Assembly: GCA_900555745.1 (NCBI GenBank)
Contig: USMH01000006.1
Coordinates: forward strand, 1-19,539
Reading direction: 5' to 3'
DNA length: 19,539 nt
Source: an uncultured Collinsella sp.
GTDB lineage: Bacteria; Actinomycetota; Coriobacteriia; Coriobacteriales; Coriobacteriaceae
This document shows positions 14,311 through 19,539 of the stretch, piece after piece. Both the position numbers and the translations under genes were made by a program. The notes under the pieces were generated by a model. It made no database searches. It worked only from the letters and a program-made list of their open reading frames with translations, and had not been told where the DNA came from. Every line of letters begins with the position of its first letter. Position 1 is the stretch's first letter.

Positions 14311-15045
14311 GTGTCAGCTGAAAAGACGCCGTGTATCTCGGCTATCGATACGACGAACTTTGCGCGCCAGATTGTGCTGGACTTTGAGTTTGCGCCGGTG
14401 CCAAAGCAGCGCCAGCGTCGTGGACTGCGCAACGAGATTATCGAGGTCGGCGCCGTCAAGCTCGATTACCACGGCAACGTTATGGGTGAGTTCTCGCAGT
14501 TTGTGCAGACGGAATTTACCGAAGGCGTTGCGTTTCCCGTCCGCGAGCTTACGGGGATATCGGCCGTGGACACCGCGATGGCTGATCCGCTCTATGTGGT
14601 GATCAAAAGACTCAGCGATTGGATCGGTCGCTACTCCGCCCAGATAGTTTGCTGGAGCGGGGCGGATCATCGACAGCTTATGACCGAGTGCCAGGCAAAG
14701 CACATGGACCTTTCCGCATTTCCTACGGACTGGGCCGACCTGCAGGCGTTTTACACTTCGATCATGGACGTGGGCAGCCACGGGTGCGTCTCTTTGAGTG
14801 ACGCGGCAACGTGGTTTGGCATCGAGTTCGACGAGTCGACGGGTCACGCCCACAGCGCCTTAGCCGATGCGCGCGTGACCGCCAAGCTGCTCAAGCAGGT
14901 GATGGATGGGGGCTACCGCGTGAGCCCGCACGTCCAGGAAGTCCGCCAGCGGTGGGGGGTGGGCGAGCGAGCCCAGACGCGCCTTTCCAGCAAGTGCCCC
15001 GAGCTGGGCGACCTGCTGCTGAGGCTGAAGGCGGAGGGGAGGTAG
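14311..15045 (+). CDS. DEDDh 3'-5' exonuclease (DnaQ/ERI-1-like)
   Basis: This 244-residue protein is a stand-alone DnaQ-fold exonuclease. All five catalytic positions are visible: Asp24 and Glu26 in IVLDFEFAP, Asp119 in CWSGADHRQLM, His181 and Asp186 in HSALADARVT. The long loop after motif I and the EIIEVGAVKLD strand resemble the KapD/ERI-1-like branch, which trims RNA or DNA 3' ends. I chose the GTG at 14311 because GGAGAAAGG lies at 14294-14302 with proper spacing; the upstream in-frame extension from 14140 is Arg/Cys-rich and not exonuclease-like. The substrate is not known. The gene converges with the unknown gene at 15156-15578, 110 bases away, and no terminator is obvious between them. 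Confidence 0.85.
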   Translation: MSAEKTPCISAIDTTNFARQIVLDFEFAPVPKQRQRRGLRNEIIEVGAVKLDYHGNVMGEFSQFVQTEFTEGVAFPVRELTGISAVDTAMADPLYVVIKRLSDWIGRYSAQIVCWSGADHRQLMTECQAKHMDLSAFPTDWADLQAFYTSIMDVGSHGCVSLSDAATWFGIEFDESTGHAHSALADARVTAKLLKQVMDGGYRVSPHVQEVRQRWGVGERAQTRLSSKCPELGDLLLRLKAEGR

Positions 15046-15155
15046 GCCTTTTGAGAACGCCATTCGGTTTGGCATGGCAGGGCTGTAAGCGCGACTTCGC
15101 ACTGCTGTTTGAATCGAAGCGTCAACCAGTATGACGAGCTGTCTGGTCTGTCTGC

Positions 15156-15578
15156 CTACACCATCGCAATCCCGCGGGCCGCACTCAACAGCTCGTACTC
15201 CCTTTCGCTCCACTGCCGCAGCTCGGCCGCGCGTACGGCGTCGCGGCACAGATCCAGGAATACCTCGGCGCCCTCGCAGAAGCACTCGCGGGCAAAGATG
15301 CCCGACCCGCCCGCAACGCACGCGCCATCGGCAAACCGCTCCCAGCTAGACGGCTCACGCGAATCGTCTCCGGACAGTTTGATCTGCAACACATGCGGGT
15401 CGCCGGCAACGCAGAACTCTTTCTCGAGCTTTTGCACCGTGAAGCGCATCTGGTGGGAGAGGCTGCTCTTGACCATGGCCGAGGCGTAGCCGTTCTGCTT
15501 GTCCAGAAGATGCATTCGTTTTGGCTTGGCTGCCAGGTTGTGGAAGTTGCGCTCGCTGCGCACAGAGAAATTGTCCAT
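15156..15578 (-). CDS. Hypothetical 140-residue protein
   Basis: I do not recognise this protein. It begins MDNFSVRSERNFHNL and has a basic N-terminus, then a central segment with QMRFTVQKLEKEFCVAGD. It ends with a Cys-containing half (ACVAGGSG, ECFCEG, LDLCRDAV) and a helical tail. No signal peptide or membrane segment is seen. The start at 15578 is backed by AAAGGAGTCC on the minus strand; an in-frame extension to 15791 crosses repeat and hairpin sequence and is unlikely to be translated. It converges with the exonuclease gene. Its long leader carries two hairpins and a 15-bp tandem repeat. Confidence 0.7.
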   Translation of the reverse strand: MDNFSVRSERNFHNLAAKPKRMHLLDKQNGYASAMVKSSLSHQMRFTVQKLEKEFCVAGDPHVLQIKLSGDDSREPSSWERFADGACVAGGSGIFARECFCEGAEVFLDLCRDAVRAAELRQWSEREYELLSAARGIAMV

Positions 15579-15672
15579 ACGGACTCCTTTCATCGATGTT
15601 GGCAGGGCCACCGTGCCTTTTGGCCGGTTGGCGTCGGGATCGTGGAGCCAACTCTCTACCCCGACTCTGGAT

Positions 15673-15697
15673 AAAACGTGCCCGCTCCTTGCGGGCA
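15673..15697 (-). terminator. Terminator or attenuator-like hairpin on the minus strand
   Basis: Read on the minus strand, TGCCCGC pairs with GCGGGCA around the loop AAGGA (15679-15697), followed by CGTTTT. It is about 95 bases upstream of the 140-residue gene's start, so it could attenuate that gene or end the transcript of the gene at 15959-16945. Confidence 0.45.
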
Positions 15698-15710
15698 AGA
15701 GGAAGTCTAT

Positions 15711-15740
15711 CAACGTGTACGGACTCAACGTGTACGGACA
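15711..15740. repeat. 15-bp tandem repeat
   Basis: CAACGTGTACGGAC occurs twice in tandem with a 15-base period. The core ACGTGTAC is partly palindromic. Its place in the leader of the 140-residue gene suggests an operator, but that is inference. Confidence 0.65.
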
Positions 15741-15747
15741 GAAATCA

Positions 15748-15781
15748 AGCGCCATCCGCGAAATGACGCGCGGATGGCGCT
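15748..15781 (-). terminator. Strong hairpin, possible terminator of the minus-strand membrane-protein gene
   Basis: AGCGCCATCCGCG (15748-15760) is the exact reverse complement of 15769-15781 with an 8-base loop. On the minus strand it is followed by TGATTTCTG, a weak T-run. It is 178 bases downstream of the stop at 15959. Confidence 0.5.
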
Positions 15782-15811
15782 GGTTTCCCAAGTGATTATT
15801 CGGCTTTCATC

Positions 15812-15888
15812 CGGAAAAGTGTCGAAATCAGCCGTGTAAAAGTACGGAAAAGTGTCGAAATAGGCACCTTAAAACTTCGGAAAAGTGT
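15812..15888. repeat. Three direct repeats at exact 33-bp spacing
   Basis: CGGAAAAGTGTCGAAAT occurs at 15812-15828 and 15845-15861, and its first 11 bases recur at 15878-15888. Starts are exactly 33 bases apart. The intervening 16-base segments are partly alike. There are too few copies, and no cas gene is present, for a CRISPR call. They may be protein-binding iterons or a mobile-element end. Confidence 0.7.
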
Positions 15889-15958
15889 GGCTGGATGACA
15901 AAACAGCACTTAGAAGCCGGCGCTGGATGCGGGATCCTGCGGCCGCCTTCAGCTCCCG

Positions 15959-16945
15959 CTACTCATCGTCTCCGTCGTTGGGGTCGCCCTTGAGGGTGTT
16001 GATGTCCAGGTACTGGTTATCGTCCTCTTTTTGCTGGGTCTCCGACTCCGCTTGGGTGGGGCCGCGGAACAGCTGGAATCCCTCAAACGCAATGACGCCG
16101 AACAGGGCAATGACAATGGCGAGAAAGGCAATCTTGACTGCCTGCGGAAATTCCGAGAAACGCAGTGCCTTTTCCTCGGCGTAATAATCGGCGAAGCGTT
16201 CTTCGCCCGTGCTTTTGGTGTACGCCGGTGCGGACGCGGCCTCCGGGTCATATTCCGGTGCACGCGTGGCAGCGTACGGATCGTTGAGATAATCGCTCGG
16301 TGCGGTGCCATAATCCTCGGTCTCGATGCGACTGGTGCCAGCATAGCCATCGGAATAATCGGAATATGCCGCACCGCCCTCATAGTCCGCGGCGCTCGTG
16401 TTGGCGGCAAAAAGCGGATTAACTGGAACGTCGAGCGCCGGCATGCCGGTAGAGGTCTCATCCAGATCGGCTGCAGCCCAGGAATCGTAGGCAACCTGAT
16501 GGGCAACGGGCTCATCGAGCCTTGCGACCGGAGGCTTGCGTGCCGCAGGAACAGGCAACTGCTGGGCGCTGTACATAACGGTGCTGTCGGCCGATTTGCC
16601 CTGCGTCGCTGCAGCGAGAAATGCCGCCGTCTCGGACGGGTCGCTTGCGGGGCGGGGAGCGGGCGTGGGCGCCGAAGTGGGTGCGGGCGTAGGCGCGGGC
16701 GTCGAAACAGGCGACTGCGCAGGAGTCGGCGCAGATGCGGGCTTAGGCGCAAGTGTGGGATCGGGGCTTGACGGGCGAGCCCCGCCGCCCATGAGTTCGT
16801 CGGCGGTCCACGGGCGATCATCCATCACGTCGTCAAGGCTTAGCGAAAACAGGTCGTCTTCACCCTCATCGAACATGCGGTGCACATGTCCACCAATTGC
16901 CGGAATCAATCCGCGACCGGTGCATGATGCCTTGCTCAACGCCAT
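15959..16945 (-). CDS. Pro/Ala-rich protein with one C-terminal membrane segment
   Basis: This 328-residue protein has no N-terminal signal. An acidic segment (about 25-50, DEGEDDLFSLSLDDVMDD) is followed by a Pro-Ala-Thr-rich linker (about 57-105) and a Tyr/Asp/Ser-rich low-complexity stretch (about 185-260). One transmembrane helix lies at about 270-292 (AVKIAFLAIVIALFGVIAF), then an acidic 35-residue tail. The layout implies a cytoplasmic, mostly disordered body anchored near the C-terminus. I do not recognise a named family. The start at 16945 is chosen because AAAGGATGGAACAG precedes it; an upstream in-frame ATG at 17041 adds unrelated residues. It lies downstream of the YheO-like regulator on the same strand, 123 bases away, with a -10-like TATAAT at 16980-16985 between them, so it may have its own promoter. 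Confidence 0.75.
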   Translation of the reverse strand: MALSKASCTGRGLIPAIGGHVHRMFDEGEDDLFSLSLDDVMDDRPWTADELMGGGARPSSPDPTLAPKPASAPTPAQSPVSTPAPTPAPTSAPTPAPRPASDPSETAAFLAAATQGKSADSTVMYSAQQLPVPAARKPPVARLDEPVAHQVAYDSWAAADLDETSTGMPALDVPVNPLFAANTSAADYEGGAAYSDYSDGYAGTSRIETEDYGTAPSDYLNDPYAATRAPEYDPEAASAPAYTKSTGEERFADYYAEEKALRFSEFPQAVKIAFLAIVIALFGVIAFEGFQLFRGPTQAESETQQKEDDNQYLDINTLKGDPNDGDDE

Positions 16946-17068
16946 TCTGTTCCATCCTTTCGAAATACTAATGACATCGATTATATGGAACTTCCCAAGC
17001 GGCCCGGTCTTGGATTCGTGCTTTCCAGAACTCGCACCCAAAAGGGGAGGGGCAATCCAGGCGAGTGC

Positions 17069-17722
17069 CTACTTGTCGCCGGCCGCCGCCTTGGCCTCAT
17101 TGAGGTAGCTATAGAAGCTGTATTTGGAGATGCCAAAGAACTCGCAGGCGCGCTCGCTCGACTTGGAAATGAGGAAGGCGCCGCGACGGTCGAGGTAGCC
17201 AATGGCACGAATGCGCTCGTCTTTGGTCATGAGTGCCGCGGGCTTGCCCACAAACTGCTCGCACTCGTGCAGCAGGTCCTCGAGCAGGTCGCCGATGTTC
17301 TTGGTAATGGGCTCGGGCTCGGTATAGCCCGTGCCGCCGGTGCCGGTAAAGGCGTCGAGCGAACGCTCAAAAGCCTTCATAAGCGTAATGTCAAAGTTGA
17401 TGCCCAAAATGCCGACGGGCTTGCCTTCGTCGTTGCGGATAAAGATGGTCGAGGACTTGAGCAGCTTGCCATCGGTGGTTTTAGTGAGGTACGGCTCGCG
17501 GTCGTGTACGTCGGTGCTGCCCTCGTGCATGGACTCAAACACAATATGGCTGGGGCCGTCACCCAGTTTGCGCCCGCTGACGTGGCCGTTTTCGATCACT
17601 ACGATGGAGTGGTCCACGTCCTCGGTCTCCAGATCGTGGACGACGACTTCGCAGTTGGGGCCAAATTGGAGCGCCAGGCCGTGTGCGAGGCGCTTGTAAA
17701 ACTCAATCTGTGCGGGGGTCAT
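17069..17722 (-). CDS. YheO-like PAS-HTH transcriptional regulator
   Basis: This 217-residue protein has the two domains of the YheO family. A PAS-like sensor domain occupies about residues 5-115 (MTPAQIEFYKRLA through GILGINFDITLMKAFE) and a C-terminal helix-turn-helix lies at about 165-212 (SSERACEFFGISKYSFYSYL). Such proteins are thought to sense small ligands and control nearby metabolic genes. The start at 17722 has AGGAAGG six bases upstream; a longer frame to 17797 runs into AT-rich promoter DNA. It is transcribed divergently from ygeX, so control of ygeX-ygeY, and perhaps of the whole purine locus, is a reasonable inference. The ligand is unknown. Confidence 0.85.
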   Translation of the reverse strand: MTPAQIEFYKRLAHGLALQFGPNCEVVVHDLETEDVDHSIVVIENGHVSGRKLGDGPSHIVFESMHEGSTDVHDREPYLTKTTDGKLLKSSTIFIRNDEGKPVGILGINFDITLMKAFERSLDAFTGTGGTGYTEPEPITKNIGDLLEDLLHECEQFVGKPAALMTKDERIRAIGYLDRRGAFLISKSSERACEFFGISKYSFYSYLNEAKAAAGDK

Positions 17723-17841
17723 GGGTGCCTTCCTAAAAATTAGTTTGGGCACACTTTGCCATAAACCACATCTGTTCGCAAATAAATCCATCAACAAGGC
17801 AATTCATGACCGTTCGGCGGCGAAAAAGTACCGATTACGGC

Positions 17842-17856
17842 AACAAACAATTTGTT
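17842..17856. promoter_or_regulatory. Palindromic operator copy 1 (AACAAA-N3-TTTGTT)
   Basis: AACAAA and TTTGTT form a perfect 6-bp inverted repeat around CAA. The same 15-bp pattern recurs at 17893-17907. It lies in the divergent region between the regulator and ygeX, so it is a candidate site for the YheO-like regulator. Confidence 0.55.
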
Positions 17857-17892
17857 AGGTTTGCCAATCAAAAAGTGTGATAGAACAGTGCT

Positions 17893-17907
17893 AACAAAAT
17901 TTTTGTT
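17893..17907. promoter_or_regulatory. Palindromic operator copy 2 (AACAAA-N3-TTTGTT)
   Basis: AACAAA and TTTGTT flank ATT, and the symmetry extends one more base on each side of the centre. Its centre is 51 bases from that of copy 1, about five helical turns, and about 100 bases from the ygeX start. The two sites could support cooperative binding or looping. Confidence 0.55.
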
Positions 17908-17999
17908 TGGCATCCACATAAAAGTTCAGTCGCATGAATGGGAATGGGCTGAAACGCGTATGCGGGGGCCGGCAAGAGAGGACTTAAGGAGTTCACCGT

Positions 18000-19214
18000 A
18001 TGGCCGATAAGATCCAGTGGGCGGGCAACACGATGCCCAAGAGCGATGACAAGCACTTGGGAATCATGAGCCTCGACCACGTGAAGAAGGCCCGCGCCTT
18101 CCACCAGTCGTTCCCTCAATATACCGTTACCCCGCTTGCCCGCCTGGACGGTCAGGCTGCGCGCTTGGGTCTGTCCAACCTGTGCGTTAAGGACGAGAGC
18201 TATCGCTTTGGCCTCAACGCCTTTAAGGTTCTGGGCGGATCGTTTGCCATGGCCAACTACATTGCCGACGAGACCGGCAAGGACGTTGCCGAGTGCACCT
18301 TCGATTACCTGACCTCCGATCAGCTTGCCAAGGACTTTGGCCAGGCCACCTTCTTTACCGCTACCGACGGCAATCATGGCCGCGGCGTGGCATGGGCTGC
18401 CAACAAGCTGGGCCAGAAGGCCGTCGTTCACATGCCCAAGGGTTCCACCAAGCCCCGCTTCGATAACATCGCCGCCGAGGGCGCAACGGTGACCATCGAA
18501 GAGGTCAACTACGACGAGTGCGTGCGCATGGCCGCCGCCGAGGCCGACGCCTGCGAGCGCGGCGTCATCGTTCAGGACACCGCCTGGGAGGGCTACGAGA
18601 AGATCCCGTCTTGGATCATGGAGGGCTACGGCACCATGGCTTCCGAGGCTGCCGAGCAGCTGCGCGAGATGGCCATCAACCGCCCGACGCACGTGTTTGT
18701 CCAGGCTGGCGTGGGTTCGCTCGCCGGCGCCGTGGTGGGCTACTTCACCAACCTGTATCCCGATAACCCGCCCACCTTCGTCGTGGTCGAGTGCGCTCCG
18801 GCCGCCTGCCTGTACAAGGGCGCTGCCGCCGGCGACGGCGATCCGCGTATCGTGGACGGTGACATGCCCTCCATCATGGCCGGTCTGTGCTGCGGCGAGC
18901 CCAACATCCTGGCCTGGGATATCCTGCGCAACCATGCCACCGCCTTCGTGTCCTGCCCCGACTGGGTCACCGCTCGCGGCATGCGCACCCTGGGCGCCCC
19001 CGAGAAGGGCGACCCGCGCGTCATCTCCGGCGAGTCCGGCGCGGTGACCACTGGCCTGGTCGAGACCCTCATGCTCGATCCTGAGTACGCCGAGCTCAAA
19101 GAGCTCATCGGCCTGGATAAGACGAGCTCCGTGCTCTGCTTCTCCACGGAAGGTGACACCGATCCGGATCAGTACCGTCGCATCGTCTGGGAAGGCGAAT
19201 ACCCCACTTGCTAA
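18000..19214 (+). CDS. ygeX: Diaminopropionate ammonia-lyase (YgeX)
   Basis: This 404-residue PLP enzyme closely follows E. coli YgeX. It splits 2,3-diaminopropionate into pyruvate and ammonia. The PLP lysine is Lys76 in RFGLNAFKVLGGS, and the cofactor-phosphate and catalytic region is visible at TDGNHGRGVAWAAN. Further conserved blocks are VQDTAWEGYEKIPSWIM, CGEPNILAWDILRN, ISGESGAV and STEGDTDPDQYRRIVWEG. In urate-utilising gut bacteria ygeX sits with ygeY, ygeW, ssnA, ygfK, hyuA and xdhD, where diaminopropionate-type intermediates from ring breakdown are the presumed substrate. AAGGAG at about 17986-17991 supports the start. A 74-bp gap with a hairpin leads to ygeY. Confidence 0.95.
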   Translation: MADKIQWAGNTMPKSDDKHLGIMSLDHVKKARAFHQSFPQYTVTPLARLDGQAARLGLSNLCVKDESYRFGLNAFKVLGGSFAMANYIADETGKDVAECTFDYLTSDQLAKDFGQATFFTATDGNHGRGVAWAANKLGQKAVVHMPKGSTKPRFDNIAAEGATVTIEEVNYDECVRMAAAEADACERGVIVQDTAWEGYEKIPSWIMEGYGTMASEAAEQLREMAINRPTHVFVQAGVGSLAGAVVGYFTNLYPDNPPTFVVVECAPAACLYKGAAAGDGDPRIVDGDMPSIMAGLCCGEPNILAWDILRNHATAFVSCPDWVTARGMRTLGAPEKGDPRVISGESGAVTTGLVETLMLDPEYAELKELIGLDKTSSVLCFSTEGDTDPDQYRRIVWEGEYPTC

Positions 19215-19221
19215 TCGTTGG

Positions 19222-19248
19222 GGCGGAGTAAATAGGTATCGCTCCGCC
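19222..19248 (+). promoter_or_regulatory. Hairpin between ygeX and ygeY
   Basis: GGCGGAG (19222-19228) pairs with CTCCGCC (19242-19248) around a 13-base loop. No T-run follows, so it probably does not end transcription. It may affect mRNA stability between the two genes. Confidence 0.45.
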
Positions 19249-19288
19249 ACCTTACAGGTAGATTCCTTAGTTTGAAAGGTTATGAACA

Positions 19289-19539
19289 ATGGCTAAAGAA
19301 CTCGATTTCGACGCTATCAAGGCTGCTGCTGAGTCCCATCGTGCTGATATGACTCGCTTCCTGCGCGCTATGATCAGCCATCCCTCTGAGTCCTGCGAGG
19401 AGGGTGAGGTTGTCGCTTGCATCAAGGCCGAGATGGAGAGCCTTGGCTATGACGAGGTCAAGGTCGACGGCCTGGGCAACGTCATGGGCTTTATGGGCGA
19501 GGGCGACAAGATCATCGCCATCGACTCCCACATCGACAC
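19289..19539 (+). CDS. ygeY: YgeY, M20-family hydrolase (5' part only)
   Basis: The first 83 residues are inside the window and the gene runs off the right edge. The sequence begins MAKELDFDAIKAAAESHRAD and reaches IIAIDSHIDT, the metal-binding His/Asp motif of M20 peptidases and deacylases. The family is YgeY, described as a putative selenium-metabolism hydrolase, which normally follows ygeX. It probably hydrolyses an amide or carbamoyl-type bond in a purine breakdown product, which is inferred from family and context. The ATG at 19289 follows GAAAGGT; an ATG at 19282 hits a stop after four codons. Confidence 0.9.
   Translation, partial: MAKELDFDAIKAAAESHRADMTRFLRAMISHPSESCEEGEVVACIKAEMESLGYDEVKVDGLGNVMGFMGEGDKIIAIDSHID

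Larger units (their letters stand above)
15579..15958. other. 380-bp intergenic region rich in repeats and hairpins
   Basis: No gene is supported here. The stretch carries, from left to right, a terminator-like hairpin (15673-15697), a 15-bp tandem repeat (15711-15740), a 13-bp perfect-stem hairpin (15748-15781) and three 17-bp motifs spaced at 33 bases (15812-15888). It lies downstream of the membrane-anchored protein gene and upstream of the 140-residue gene, both on the minus strand. Confidence 0.6.

Noticed and set aside
15812..15888. CRISPR interpretation of the 33-bp spaced motifs
   Set aside because: Only three short copies, spacers of 16 bases that partly resemble each other, and no cas genes.
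15949..16821. Alternative minus-strand frame overlapping the Pro/Ala-rich protein
   Set aside because: It is Arg/Pro-rich with no domain, while the other frame has a clean transmembrane helix, acidic tail and a ribosome-binding site.
17868..19289. Minus-strand open frame of 473 codons antisense to ygeX
   Set aside because: ygeX is unmistakable on the plus strand and the antisense product has no recognisable domain.

Overview
The window looks like a chromosomal segment of a high-GC anaerobic gut actinobacterium, most likely a Coriobacteriia member such as Collinsella. The basis is the strong G/C third-position bias of the main genes, the use of plain Shine-Dalgarno starts, and an anaerobic selenium-linked purine catabolism cluster. 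The genus is an inference; no rRNA or marker gene is present to settle it.

Left part (1-9822): a five-gene plus-strand operon. An NCS2 purine permease (348-1742) is followed by SsnA (1938-3293), YgfK (3443-6442), an RnfB-like polyferredoxin (6454-6933) and an XdhD-type molybdenum hydroxylase (6946-9723). It ends in a clear intrinsic terminator at 9787-9822. A sigma70-like promoter with an overlapping Fur-like box lies at 232-260. The hydroxylase has the 2Fe-2S and molybdopterin domains but no FAD domain. YgfK (flavin and NAD(P)H sites plus Fe-S clusters) and the polyferredoxin are therefore its probable electron partners.

Right edge (17069-19539): YgeX, a diaminopropionate ammonia-lyase (18000-19214), and the start of YgeY, an M20-type hydrolase (19289 onward, cut by the window). 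These belong to the same purine/urate utilisation gene set. A YheO-like PAS-HTH regulator (17069-17722) is divergent from ygeX. The 277-bp gap between them holds two matching 15-bp palindromes.

Middle (about 9830-17040): an accessory stretch separating the two halves of the purine locus. It carries an AbiEi-like protein with a nuclease-like C-terminus (10206-11204, minus), an AAA+ ATPase with a DUF234-type nuclease-like C-terminus (11980-13359, plus), a DEDDh exonuclease (14311-15045, plus), an unknown 140-residue protein (15156-15578, minus) and a tail-anchored-like Pro/Ala-rich protein (15959-16945, minus). Three arrays of a 62-bp hairpin repeat (9838-10167, 11498-11858, 13440-13738) alternate with the first two genes. 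The ATPase gene is preceded by a perfect 24-bp inverted repeat whose arms each contain the same 14-bp palindrome. Other unexplained repeats include three copies of a 17-bp motif at exactly 33-bp spacing (15812-15888) and a 15-bp tandem pair at 15711-15740. Together these make the middle region a candidate mobile or defence island, which is an inference.
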